This document shows positions 19,904-28,700 of a DNA stretch of 49,122 nucleotides, piece by piece. Every line of letters begins with the position of its first letter. Position 1 is the first letter of the stretch. The translations under genes were made by a program, and so were the position numbers. Location of the stretch: positions 3,691,577 to 3,740,698 of the forward strand of contig NZ_LFJC01000003.1 in assembly GCF_002776695.1 (NCBI RefSeq), given 5' to 3'. The notes beneath the pieces are model-generated. The model was not told the DNA's origin, did not search any database, and worked only from the letters and a program-made list of their open reading frames with translations. The DNA comes from Bradyrhizobium nitroreducens (lineage in GTDB: Bacteria > Pseudomonadota > Alphaproteobacteria > Rhizobiales > Xanthobacteraceae).

Positions 19904-20058
19904 CTCAAGCTGGCGCAGCCTGTGGGCAGAGAATCAACGCGCTTCGAAGCGCGCGGGGTCCTCCCTGCCTGAATCGGACCCTGAGGTGCAAGGGCAGCGG
20001 GGGCGAAAGGTACGCTGATTCCCAGGTTACGGCCATTTCCGGTACTTTTCGGAGGTTT

Positions 20059-21138
20059 TTAGCCGCGTCCGGCGCGGAATCCCTGTTTCAGGCGCATGAC
20101 GTAGCCGATCACCTCGGCGACCGCATGGTAGTGCTCGGTCGGGATTTCCTGGTCGATCTCGACGGTGGCGTAGAGCGCGCGGGCGAGCGGCACGTTCTCC
20201 ACGATCGGGATGTCGTGCTCGCGCGCGATCTCCCGGATCTTGAAGGCGAGGCTGTCGACGCCCTTGGCGACGCAGATCGGGGCCGTCATGCCGCGCTCGT
20301 AGGACAGCGCCACCGAATAGTGGGTCGGGTTGGTGATGATCACCGAGGCCTTGGGAACCGCCGCCATCATGCGCTTCTTGGCGCGCTGCTGCCGCAATTG
20401 CCGGATCTTGCCCTTGATGTGCGGATCGCCTTCCGACTGCTTGAACTCTTCCTTGATCTCCTGGAGCGACATCTTCTGCCGCTGGAACCAGCTGCGGTAC
20501 TGGAAGAAATAATCGGCGATGGCGACGACTGCGAGCGCTGCGACCACCGCGCCGAGCAGATGAATGGTCAGGCTGGTGCTGGCGCCGAGCATGGCGGCCG
20601 GATCGAGCCTGACCATCGCCTCCATGCGGTGCCGCTCCGGCCACAGGATCATGGTCATGACCACGCCGAGCCCGATCAGCTTGCCGAGACCTTTCAGGAA
20701 GTTCGCCGCCGCCTGCTTGCCGAAGATGCGCTTGAAGCCGGCGCCCGGCGAGATCTTGCTGAACTTCGGGGTCAGGGATTCGGTCGACCAGACCAGGCGG
20801 TGCTGCAGCATGTTGCCGGCGATCGCTGCCAGCATCAGCATCATCAGGGGCACGCCGATCGCGGCCAGCATGGCGAATTCGATCTGCTGCATCAGCGCGA
20901 GCAGAGCCTTGCCGTCGGTCTTGATCATCCAGGAATTGGCGAGCAGATTGCGCATCGGCGTCAGGAGCCCGCTGCCCACCGAGCCCGAGAAGGTCGAGAC
21001 CACGAGCGTGCCGCCCGCCATCATGAACCAGGTGTTGATCTCCTGGCTCTTGGCGACGTCGCCGCGTTCGAGTGCGTCGTCGAGACGCTTTTGCGTCGGG
21101 TCTTCTGTTTGACTCTCTGGATCGTTGTCTTCGGCCAT
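20059..21138 (-). CDS. flhB: Flagellar export switch protein FlhB
   Basis: A 359-aa inner-membrane component of the flagellar type III export gate that sets the switch from rod/hook to filament substrates. It has four membrane segments (about 37-55, 88-110, 150-165, 188-210) and a cytoplasmic domain with the autocleavage motif NPTH at residues 270-273 (in VIITNPTHYSVAL). The N-terminus EDPTQKRLDDALERGDVAKS is typical. Complete. It is the last flagellar gene of the run flgB-flgC-fliE-fliQ-fliR-flhB, 10 bp after fliR, and precedes cckA. Confidence 0.98.
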   Translation of the reverse strand: MAEDNDPESQTEDPTQKRLDDALERGDVAKSQEINTWFMMAGGTLVVSTFSGSVGSGLLTPMRNLLANSWMIKTDGKALLALMQQIEFAMLAAIGVPLMMLMLAAIAGNMLQHRLVWSTESLTPKFSKISPGAGFKRIFGKQAAANFLKGLGKLIGLGVVMTMILWPERHRMEAMVRLDPAAMLGASTSLTIHLLGAVVAALAVVAIADYFFQYRSWFQRQKMSLQEIKEEFKQSEGDPHIKGKIRQLRQQRAKKRMMAAVPKASVIITNPTHYSVALSYERGMTAPICVAKGVDSLAFKIREIAREHDIPIVENVPLARALYATVEIDQEIPTEHYHAVAEVIGYVMRLKQGFRAGRG

Positions 21139-21148
21139 CGATCCCTCT

Positions 21149-21919
21149 TCACCTCAGCGGCATCAATTGGTGCATGACACCGATGAAGTAATCCAGATAC
21201 GTGCCCATCATCGCCGTGAGCACCACGGCGAGCACCAGGAAGCCCGCGAAGATCGAGAGCGGCACGCCGACGAAATAGACCTGCATCTGCGGCATCAGCC
21301 GCGCCAGCACCCCGAGCCCGATGTTGAAGACCAGGCCGAACACCAGGAACGGGCCCGAGAGCTGCAGGCCGAGGCGAAACGCGGCGGAGAAGGCGCGCGT
21401 TGCGAGCGCGGCGACATCGCCGCTCGACACGGTCTCGCCCGGCGAGAAGATCGTGTAGCTGTCGTTCAGCGCCGCGATCACCAGATGATGGCTGTCGGTG
21501 GCGAACAGCAGCGTCACCCCCAGCATGGTCAGGAAGTTGCCGACCAGCACGCCCTGCTGCCCCTGCGTCGGATCGACCGAGGTGACGAAGCCGAGTCCCA
21601 TCTGCTGGGCGATCACGGATCCCGCGACCTGGAGCGCCGACAGCGTGACGCGCGCGGTCGCGCCCAGCACGATCCCGATCGCGATCTCATGCAGCATCAG
21701 GACCAGGAGCGGCGCGAGCGAGCCCATGTCGACCTGGTAGGCGTTGCGGTGCAGCGGCAGGATGATCAGCGTGAGCAGCAGTGCGATCGACAGCTTGATC
21801 CGGGTCGGAATGTTGGTCTCGCCGAGGCCAGGCAACAGCATCACCATCGCGCCGACCCGGGCGAAGGCGAGCATGAAGGACGCGGCGAGCGCCGGCAGCA
21901 GCGAGACGTCGATGCGCAT
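21149..21919 (-). CDS. fliR: Flagellar export apparatus protein FliR
   Basis: A 256-aa polytopic protein with about six hydrophobic helices. It assembles with FliP and FliQ into the export-gate core. Family signatures include the N-terminal FMLAFARVGAMVMLLPGLGE and IPTRIKLSIALLLTL, and a central QMGLGFVTSVDP. Length is normal. It lies between fliQ (17 bp upstream) and flhB (10 bp downstream) on the same strand and is certainly co-transcribed with them. Confidence 0.97.
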   Translation of the reverse strand: MRIDVSLLPALAASFMLAFARVGAMVMLLPGLGETNIPTRIKLSIALLLTLIILPLHRNAYQVDMGSLAPLLVLMLHEIAIGIVLGATARVTLSALQVAGSVIAQQMGLGFVTSVDPTQGQQGVLVGNFLTMLGVTLLFATDSHHLVIAALNDSYTIFSPGETVSSGDVAALATRAFSAAFRLGLQLSGPFLVFGLVFNIGLGVLARLMPQMQVYFVGVPLSIFAGFLVLAVVLTAMMGTYLDYFIGVMHQLMPLR

Positions 21920-21936
21920 AGCGCTCTCATTGTGCC

Positions 21937-22200
21937 TCAGCCGCCGATGATTCGCGACGAGATCCGCAGCATGTGGGAATGGAGCGCGTCGGCCATGAAC
22001 GGCAGCGCCAGCAGCATCGTGGCAAAGATGGCGAGGATCTTCGGCACGTAGATCAGCGTCTGTTCCTGGATCTGCGTCAGCGCCTGGAACAGCGACACGA
22101 TGACGCCGACCACCAGGCCCACCACCATCAGGGGGGAGGACACGATCACGATCGTCCAGATCGCATCGCGCGCAACGTCGAGGGTCTCGGGGCCGGTCAT
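21937..22200 (-). CDS. fliQ: Flagellar export apparatus protein FliQ
   Basis: An 87-aa protein of two membrane helices (IVIVSSPLMVVGLVVGVIVS and ILAIFATMLLALPFMADAL), the expected size and shape of FliQ. The connecting segment FQALTQIQEQTLIYVPKI is a strong family signature. The ATG at 22200 (MTGPETLDVARDAIW) is chosen; the frame is open eleven codons further up, into a palindromic repeat. That repeat (22229-22266) separates fliQ from fliE inside the operon. Confidence 0.96.
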   Translation of the reverse strand: MTGPETLDVARDAIWTIVIVSSPLMVVGLVVGVIVSLFQALTQIQEQTLIYVPKILAIFATMLLALPFMADALHSHMLRISSRIIGG

Positions 22201-22228
22201 TTTCGATTTCTCACTGTGAGTTGTTATT

Positions 22229-22266
22229 GTCATTCCGGGGCTCGCGCAGCGAGAGCCCGGAATGAC
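22229..22266. repeat. Palindromic repeat inside the flagellar operon
   Basis: GTCATTCCGGGGCTCGC-GCA-GCGAGAGCCCGGAATGAC: arms of about 17 bases with one mismatch around a short loop. It lies in the 74-base gap between fliE and fliQ. No T-run follows, so it is probably not a full terminator; as an RNA hairpin it could stabilise the upstream mRNA or alter the ratio of the two halves. Confidence 0.8.
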
Positions 22267-22274
22267 AGGACCAA

Positions 22275-22589
22275 TCAGATCGGCATCTTCATGATGTCTT
22301 CGTACGCCGCGATCACGCGGTCGCGGACCGAGACCAGGGTGGACACTGCGACATCGGTGTCGGCCACCGCCGTCACCACGTCCATCACGTTGGCCTTGCC
22401 GGCGGCCATCGCCACCGTCTGCGCATCCGACTTGCGGCCGGATTCCATGACGCTGCCGACCGCGTCTTTCAGCAGGGAGGCGAAGGACTGCCCGCTGGCT
22501 TCACTGCCCTTGCCGGCACCGGCGCCGCTGTTCTCGAGCACGCGGGCGAGGTTGGCATAGGCGTTGGCGGCAATTGTCGGGGATGCCAT
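22275..22589 (-). CDS. fliE: Flagellar hook-basal body protein FliE
   Basis: A 104-aa basal-body protein that joins the MS ring to the proximal rod; in other species it is the first exported rod component. Family features are the C-terminal AMAAGKANVMDVVTAVADTDVAVSTLVSVRDRVIAAYEDI, in which the VRDRVIAAYEDIMKM end is characteristic. The Gly/Ser-rich middle (NSGAGAGKGSEASG) is a linker. It starts 16 bp after flgC on the same strand. Complete. Confidence 0.95.
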   Translation of the reverse strand: MASPTIAANAYANLARVLENSGAGAGKGSEASGQSFASLLKDAVGSVMESGRKSDAQTVAMAAGKANVMDVVTAVADTDVAVSTLVSVRDRVIAAYEDIMKMPI

Positions 22590-22605
22590 GGCTCAATTGT
22601 CCTGT

Positions 22606-23031
22606 TCAGCTCTTGAGAATGTCGAGCGTGCGCTGGATCATCCGGCGCGTCGCACTGATGATGTTGAGGTTGGCCTCGTAGGACCGCTGCGCGTCGCGCA
22701 TGTCGGTCATCTCGACCACCGAGTTCACGTTCGGGTATTTGACGTTGCCGCTGGCGTCGGCGACGGGATTGTTCGGCTCGTATTTGACGCGGAAGTTCGA
22801 CTGGTCGGGCTTGATCTTGCCGAGGGTCACGACCTGCGCGTCGAGCGTGCGGTCGAGCGCGGAGGAGAAGGTCGGAACCTTGCGCCGGTAGGGATCGCCG
22901 CCGGCGGTCTGCGCGGTCGAATCCGCGTTCGCGATGTTTTCCGAGATCACCCGCATGCGGCCGGCCTGCGCGCGCAGACCGGAGGTCGCGATCGCCATCG
23001 AGCGGGCGAAGTCGCTGCTGTCATTGGCCAT
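22606..23031 (-). CDS. flgC: Flagellar basal-body rod protein FlgC
   Basis: A 141-aa proximal rod protein. The N-terminal flg_bb_rod motif (FARSMAIATSGLRAQAGRMR followed by VISENIANADST) and the C-terminal VVEMTDMRDAQRSYEANLNI are both intact, as expected for a self-assembling axial protein. A PYRRK segment after the N-terminal motif is typical of FlgC. It lies 44 bp after flgB and 16 bp before fliE. Confidence 0.97.
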   Translation of the reverse strand: MANDSSDFARSMAIATSGLRAQAGRMRVISENIANADSTAQTAGGDPYRRKVPTFSSALDRTLDAQVVTLGKIKPDQSNFRVKYEPNNPVADASGNVKYPNVNSVVEMTDMRDAQRSYEANLNIISATRRMIQRTLDILKS

Positions 23032-23075
23032 GATGTGCCTCCTCCCCTAGCGCTTCTGTTCGCGGGTCATGCGGG

Positions 23076-23480
23076 CTAGCCCTTACCGATCGCGGTCTTG
23101 AGCAGATGCAGGCTCTTCGAATAGAGCGAGGTCGCCGCCGCGTAGTCCATCTGGTTGCTGGCGGCCTTCATCATCTCTTCCTCGAGATTGACGGCGTTGC
23201 CCGCAGGGCGGGTTTCAAAGCCCGCATTCTTGTTCTGGTCGAACCCGGAGGCCGCACCGGAGGGCGTCATGTGGGAAGCGCTGGTGACGGCCATCCTCAG
23301 CGGGCCCATCGAGCCCGTGACCGCCCCGGTCTTGTCGAGTTTCGGCTCGACCAGGTCGCGCGGCCGGAATTTGGGCGTGTCGGAATTGGAGACGTTCTCG
23401 GACAGGACGCGCTGGCGTTCCTGGTGCCATTGCATCTTGGTGCGAAGCGCCGACAGCACCGGGAGGTCGTTGATGGACAT
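23076..23480 (-). CDS. flgB: Flagellar basal-body rod protein FlgB
   Basis: A 134-aa proximal rod protein. It has the axial N-terminal signature (KMQWHQERQRVLSENVSNSD, then PKFRPRDL) and the C-terminal NLEEEMMKAASNQMDYAAAT. It is the first gene of flgB-flgC-fliE-fliQ-fliR-flhB. A full CtrA-like box (23546-23564) and a CGGCA/TGCCG-type dyad (23526-23540) lie 46-84 bp upstream of its start. Complete. Confidence 0.97.
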   Translation of the reverse strand: MSINDLPVLSALRTKMQWHQERQRVLSENVSNSDTPKFRPRDLVEPKLDKTGAVTGSMGPLRMAVTSASHMTPSGAASGFDQNKNAGFETRPAGNAVNLEEEMMKAASNQMDYAAATSLYSKSLHLLKTAIGKG

Positions 23481-23525
23481 CGTCGCGGCTCCTTCCGCCT
23501 CTTGCGGACCTCGGGGTCCGAAGCT

Positions 23526-23540
23526 AGGCAGAATTTGCCG
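23526..23540. promoter_or_regulatory. 15-bp dyad, possible FlbD/ftr-type site (flgB)
   Basis: AGGCAGAATTTGCCG: inverted GGCA/TGCC around five bases. It is one of four related sites at flagellar promoters (also 23722-23736, 32701-32715, 42307-42321). The CtrA-like box begins five bases further. The FlbD assignment is my inference from resemblance to Caulobacter ftr elements as I remember them. Confidence 0.5.
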
Positions 23541-23545
23541 CCTGT

Positions 23546-23564
23546 ATGGTTAACAGCTGGTTAA
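23546..23564 (-). promoter_or_regulatory. CtrA-like box upstream of flgB
   Basis: On the minus strand TTAA-CCAGCTG-TTAACCAT, a complete match to the alphaproteobacterial CtrA consensus TTAA-N7-TTAA with the extended CCAT. It lies 66-84 bp upstream of the flgB start and could also affect fliO on the other side. Confidence 0.75.
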
Positions 23565-23721
23565 GAGGACCTCGGGCGCATGTCCCCAAGTGAGACACGA
23601 TATTGCGACCCCGTGATTCTACGCCTCCAAAAGTGGCATTAACCCAACCGTTTGGCGGCGCATGCACGGGCCAAGAAGTCGTTTTGGATCGAGCGATTCA
23701 TGGGTTATTAAGAGTTGGGGA

Positions 23722-23736
23722 CGGCAAAACTTGCCG
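23722..23736. promoter_or_regulatory. 15-bp dyad, possible FlbD/ftr-type site (fliO)
   Basis: CGGCA-AAACT-TGCCG, a perfect inverted repeat extended by one more base pair (A...T) on each side. It lies about 100 bp upstream of the fliO start, and is the best of the four related dyads. Confidence 0.5.
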
Positions 23737-23832
23737 TGGGACGTTAAGAGATCGCAGTTTGGGGCATCGTAAGCCGGTGGTCGGCACGTCCGGCCAGGGG
23801 TACGAGAACAGCGCCATTTGTCGGGGACAAGT

Positions 23833-24798
23833 ATGCAAGGCAGCCCTATCACCTTCATCGTCGCGTTCATCGTCGTCCTGGCGTTGATCGGCGTCGCTGC
23901 ATGGCTGGTTCGCCGATTCGCCACCAGCCGGCTCGGCGCCAACACCCAGCGCGGCCGGATGCCGCGCCTTGCCGTGATCGACGCCGCCGCAGTCGACGGC
24001 CGGCGCCGCCTGGTGCTGGTCCGGCGCGACAATGTCGAGCATCTTCTGATGATCGGCGGCCCCACCGATATCGTCGTCGAGCCCAACATCGTTCGCGCCG
24101 CGCATGGCCGCGATCAGCTGCCGCAGCGCCCGAACGCCGCCGAGCCGCCGCGCCTTGCCCCGATGCCGGATGCCGGCGGCTGGGCCGACGAAGCGCCGCG
24201 GCCCGAACTGCTCGATCATCCCGAGCCGCAGATGCCCGAGCCCCCGCCGCGGCCCGCGCGCCCGTCCTTCGCCGAGGAAATGCGCCGGCCCGCGCCCGTG
24301 CTGGCTGAACGCCGCGGCGAACCGCCGATGGGTGGCTTTCCGCCCGAGCCGATCGCGCCCCGTCCCGAACGCGAACCGCGGCCCGAGCCGCTGCCGCCGC
24401 GCGCCCCGCGCAGCGAGCCGCCGCTGATGCCGCGCCCGCCGCGCGCGAGCGAGCCGCCGAAGATGCCGCCGATGCGCGCCGAGCGCCCCGCTGCGCCGCC
24501 GCCTCCTCCGCCCGTGCCGCAGGCTCCGCCCGTGCCGCCGCCGGCGCCTGCCGCTGCGCCCTCGAGCGCCGAGCAGAACCTCGCCGAAATGGCCCAGCGG
24601 TTGGAGGCAGCGCTGCGTCGCCCCGCCGGCGAAACGGTCGCGCCTCCCGTCGCGCCGGAGCCGCCTGCCGCGCCCCCGCGGGCGGCACGCAGCGAGCCGG
24701 CAGCCCCGCCGGCGAAGCCGGCCGCTGAAAAGACCAGCTTTGAAAATCTCGAAGACGAGATGGCCTCGCTGCTCGGCCGTCCGAAGCCGTCTTCGTGA
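23833..24798 (+). CDS. fliO: Flagellar biosynthesis protein FliO with long proline-rich tail
   Basis: A 321-aa protein. The N-terminal part is FliO: one membrane helix (ITFIVAFIVVLALIGVAAWL, about 5-25) and a small cytoplasmic domain with MPRLAVIDAAAVDGRRRLVLV and NVEHLLMIGG (about 42-80). Residues about 100-300 are extremely rich in Pro, Arg, Glu and Ala (PPRPARPSFAEEMRRPAPVL, PAAPPPPPPVPQAPPVPPPA) and disordered; the last 25 residues (KTSFENLEDEMASLLGRPKP) form a conserved-looking end. FliO helps assemble the FliP ring. Start at ATG 23833 rather than the TTG at 23818. It overlaps fliP by four bases (GTGA). Typical FliO is about 100-140 aa, so the tail is an extension. Confidence 0.88.
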   Translation: MQGSPITFIVAFIVVLALIGVAAWLVRRFATSRLGANTQRGRMPRLAVIDAAAVDGRRRLVLVRRDNVEHLLMIGGPTDIVVEPNIVRAAHGRDQLPQRPNAAEPPRLAPMPDAGGWADEAPRPELLDHPEPQMPEPPPRPARPSFAEEMRRPAPVLAERRGEPPMGGFPPEPIAPRPEREPRPEPLPPRAPRSEPPLMPRPPRASEPPKMPPMRAERPAAPPPPPPVPQAPPVPPPAPAAAPSSAEQNLAEMAQRLEAALRRPAGETVAPPVAPEPPAAPPRAARSEPAAPPAKPAAEKTSFENLEDEMASLLGRPKPSS

Positions 24799-25553
24799 GG
24801 CTGCCGTCCCTCCCGCGTAGAGTTGTTTTCCTTTCTGTCCTGATCGCCGCGGCTTCGCTCGCGATGCCGGCGCATGCGCAGGACATCAGCATCAATCTCG
24901 GCGGCGGTGCCGGCGGCGGCGGCGTCACCGAGCGCGCGATCCAGCTCATCGCGCTGCTCACCGTGCTGTCGATCGCGCCGTCGATCCTGATCATGATGAC
25001 GTCGTTCACGCGCATCGTGGTCGTGCTGTCGCTGCTGCGCACCGCGATGGGCACGGCGACCGCACCGCCGAACTCGGTGATCATCGCGCTCGCGATGTTC
25101 CTCACCTTCTTCGTGATGGGACCGGTGCTGCAGAAATCCTACGACGACGGCATCCGCCCGCTCGTCGCCAACCAGATCAGCGTCGAGGACGCGCTGCAGC
25201 GCGCCTCCGTGCCGTTGCGCGGCTTCATGCAGAAGAACGTGCGCGAGAAGGACCTCAAGCTGTTCCTGGATCTCTCGCGCGAACCGCCGCCGGCCACCCC
25301 CGACGACCTCGCGCTGCGCATTCTCGTGCCCTCCTTCATGATCTCCGAGCTGAAGCGCGCCTTCGAGATCGGCTTCCTGTTGTTCCTCCCGTTCCTGATC
25401 ATCGACCTCGTCGTCGCCTCGGTGCTGATGTCGATGGGCATGATGATGCTGCCGCCGGCGACGATCTCGCTGCCGTTCAAGCTGATCTTCTTCGTGCTGG
25501 TCGACGGCTGGTCGCTGGTGGCGGGGAGCCTGGTGCAGAGTTACGGGGGGTGA
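24795..25553 (+). CDS. fliP: Flagellar export apparatus protein FliP
   Basis: A 252-aa gate protein. A cleavable signal peptide (about 1-30, ending PAHAQ) is followed by the family signatures LLTVLSIAPSILIMMTSFTR, FLTFFVMGPVL, FMISELKRAFEIGFLLFLPF and VDGWSLVAGSLVQSY. The start is GTG 24795, which overlaps the fliO stop as GTGA and suggests translational coupling. It forms the core of the export gate with FliQ and FliR, which are encoded divergently at 21149-22200. Complete. Confidence 0.97.
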   Translation: MRLPSLPRRVVFLSVLIAAASLAMPAHAQDISINLGGGAGGGGVTERAIQLIALLTVLSIAPSILIMMTSFTRIVVVLSLLRTAMGTATAPPNSVIIALAMFLTFFVMGPVLQKSYDDGIRPLVANQISVEDALQRASVPLRGFMQKNVREKDLKLFLDLSREPPPATPDDLALRILVPSFMISELKRAFEIGFLLFLPFLIIDLVVASVLMSMGMMMLPPATISLPFKLIFFVLVDGWSLVAGSLVQSYGG

Positions 25554-25624
25554 CGGCGGGCTTCGGAGATCGCACCGCAAGGCGCCCCCTCGCCGCTCTC
25601 ACTCCATAGCCCCCGCCCCCTCCC

Positions 25625-25711
25625 CGTCATTGCGAGGAGCCCTAGCGACGAAGCAATCCAGAGTCTTTCCGCGGAGGGATTCCGGATTGCTTCGCTGCGC
25701 TCGCAATGACG
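25625..25711. repeat. Dispersed palindromic repeat, family R1
   Basis: CGTCATTGCGAGGAGCCCTA to GCTCGCAATGACG with the inner pair GCAATCCAGA / CCGGATTGC. It lies between the convergent stops of fliP and the 1255-aa TPR gene and may end both transcripts. Confidence 0.75.
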
Positions 25712-25734
25712 GAGTGTGGCGCGGCCGCCGTTTC

Positions 25735-28700
25735 CTACCGCGTCATCTTGATCTGCCGCACGACCGGGATCGTCGGCAGCGAGCCGGTGTGCTCGGCTTC
25801 GTCCTTGGCCTGAGGCGAGGTCGGTGCGCGGGCGGAGGCGTCGGGGAAGCGCTGCTTCATCTCGCGCAGGAAGCCGTCGAGCGTGTCGACGCTGGCAGCA
25901 AGCTTCGCGATCTCGGCGAATTCGGCGCTGGAGGCCGCGGCCGGCTTGCTGGCGATGTCGAAGGCGAGACGGTCGGCGCTCTCGCTCATCAGCGGCGCGT
26001 ATTTCTCGCGGAAGCGCGACAGGCCGATCGAGTCGTCGGCCAGCGCATAGCCGACGGCGGCGCGGATGATGTCGCTCTTCTCCACCGTGTTGAGCGGCTT
26101 GAAGTCGCGGAAACGCTCGCCGTAATAGAGCTCGATCTGCTCGGCGGACTCGCGCCAGCGCCGTGCCGCCCAGAAGATGTCGGAGCGCAGGCGAAGCACC
26201 TCGCGGCCGGAGACGTTGGAGACGATGTCGAGCGCGAGGTCGTGACGGCCGACGTCGCTCTGCGCGCGCGCTTCCAGCAGCAGGCGCTGCTGCCTGAGCT
26301 CGCCGGAGAGATCGCTGATGCGGCTCGCGCGCAGCGCCGAGATCGCCATGTCCGGCTTGCGGTTGGCGAGATAGATCATGGCAAGGCGCGCGGCGACCTG
26401 GGCACGCGCGGCGCCCTCGAGGCGGTGATCGACCTGATATTGCAGGAGCTCGGCAGCCTGATCGAGCAGATCGATCGAGGCGAGACGGTCGGCGAGCCGG
26501 CGGATCAGCTCGTCGCCGCGGCGGCCGATCGGCGTCAGCTCGCGGAATTCGTAGAACATGCCGAGCGCCTCGACCGGCGGCAGCTCGTCGCCCTTCGGCC
26601 CCAGGAAAATCTGCGTGAACAGCTCGGAGGCGAGATCCTGCGCCTGACGCGAGGCTTCCGCGTTGGGCTGAAGCCTCGTCGCGGTGCGCGCCGCGGTGAG
26701 CGCGTCGCGGTAGCGCCCGTTCTCGGCATACATCCGCGACAGCATCTGCAGCGTCTTGACCTCGATCGAGTCGCCGCGCCAGGTCATCGACAGGGTCTCG
26801 AGCTCGCGCAGCGCGTCTTCCTTGCCGATCTCGTCGCGCTTCTGCCGCAGTGCGACCTCGAGCTGCTTGGCCTCGGCCGCGGCCGGCCGATCGGCCGAGG
26901 CGACCGCCAATTTGTAGTCGTCGAGCGCGTCCCTGTCGTGGCCGAGCGCCTCGGCGAGCCGGCCGCGCAGCACGGCGAAGCCGGGCGCAGCCTCCGGCGA
27001 GATGCCGACCACTTCGAGCTCGCTGCGGCGCTTGGAGGCGCCGGCATAGTCCTTCACCTCGAGCGAGGCGCGCATCGCGTCCATCGTCACGATGCGCTGG
27101 ATGTCGAGCGGCAGCGAGGCGATGGCGAATTCGACGTTCTTGAATTTCTCGCGCGCGTCCGCCCATTTGCCCTGGCGCGCGTAGGCGAGCGCCTTCCAGA
27201 GCTGGGAATCGTGGCTGTTGCCGATCACGGGATTGGCGAGGTCCTTCAGGCCCTGCGCCGGCCGGCCGATCAGGATGCTGGCGATCGCATGCATGATCAG
27301 CGCGCCGCTCTCCTCCTTGTTGAGCGGATCGCTCAACATCAGTTCGGTGACGGCCTTGGCTTCGTGATACATCGCACGCGACATGTAGAACTGCGCCAGA
27401 TCGAGCCGCGGCAGCGAGCGAAGTGCCGGTTCGACGTTGGAGATGGCCGTGATCAGATCACTCTGACGCGCCATGAAGTTTTCCGACTGGCCCTTGCGCC
27501 AGCCTTCGGGGCTGAAGACCGGGCGCACCGCGGTCGGCGCCCGCTCGGCCGAGATGTCGACCGGCGACAGCGTCAGTCCGCCCTTCTTGCCGAGGATCAC
27601 CTTGTCCAGGCCGACCTCGACGCCGACCTCGTCGGAGTTCGGCCGGATCGCGATGCCGTGCGCGGATTCCAGCAGCGAGAGATCGACGAGGTCCTGCCGC
27701 TTGATGAAGCCGCGCACCGGCCGCTGCGCGGTGACGACATAGAGCGTGTCGCCGGCATCGGGATCGGTGAGCTTGTGCAGCTGGCCCGGATTGGCGAAGG
27801 GGATCGCGATGTTGGCGAGCGCGGGGTCGGTGATGTTGCGCGACATCATCAGCGGCAGCGGCGTCGTCTGGATCTTGTCGGCCAGCGTGAGCAGCCAGTT
27901 GGTTTCCTTGCCGACCTCCTCGCTCGCCAGCGAGTAGACCAGCGGGCGGGTGAGACGGATGCGCACCGCCTGGCCCTTGTCGAGCGGGATGCGGCCGACC
28001 TCGCCGATCATCGCGCCGCCCCTGGTGCGGATCGCCTCGAGGTCGATCGGCTTCGGCGTATCGAACACCAGCCACACCGTATCGCCGCGGCGGAACGCCG
28101 CCGCGGGCGTCGTAACCTGGATCGGGAAAGTCACGCGCAAGCCGTCGCTGTCGCGGCGCGCATCGACGCTGGCGATGGTCGGCTGCGGCGCAGGCTTGGT
28201 GGCTTCCTTGGCGGTTTCCTTGGCAGCTTCTTTAGGAGCTTCCTTGACCGGCTCCTTCGCGGCCTCCTCGGCGGGCCTGGACGGCGCGGCCGCGGCTTCG
28301 ACAGCGGGAAGCACCGGCTTCGCAGCTTCCTTCGCGACGTCCTTGGGAGCTTCCTTGGCCGCTTCCGCAGCGTGCGCGGCCTCGGCTGCGGGGGCCGGGG
28401 CCGGCTTCGGCGCCTCAGTGGGCGGCATCGCCGCGGGCGCCTCCGGCTTCACCTCGGGCTTGGCGTCGGGCTTCACCTCGATCTTGGCTTCGCGCGCGAT
28501 CGTCTCGGACGTCGGCGGCACGATCTCGCGATGGGCGTCTTTCGGCTTCTCGGCCGCGGGCTTCTCGGGCGCCGGCGCCAGTCCGTGACCTCCGGGCTTC
28601 ATCTGCGCGATCGCCGCCTCGGGCGTCGCGGCGGCCTTGCCCCGGTCGGGCTGGAAGGAGACGTCGACGACGTAGTTCTTCTCGTCGCGGAACGAGTGCA

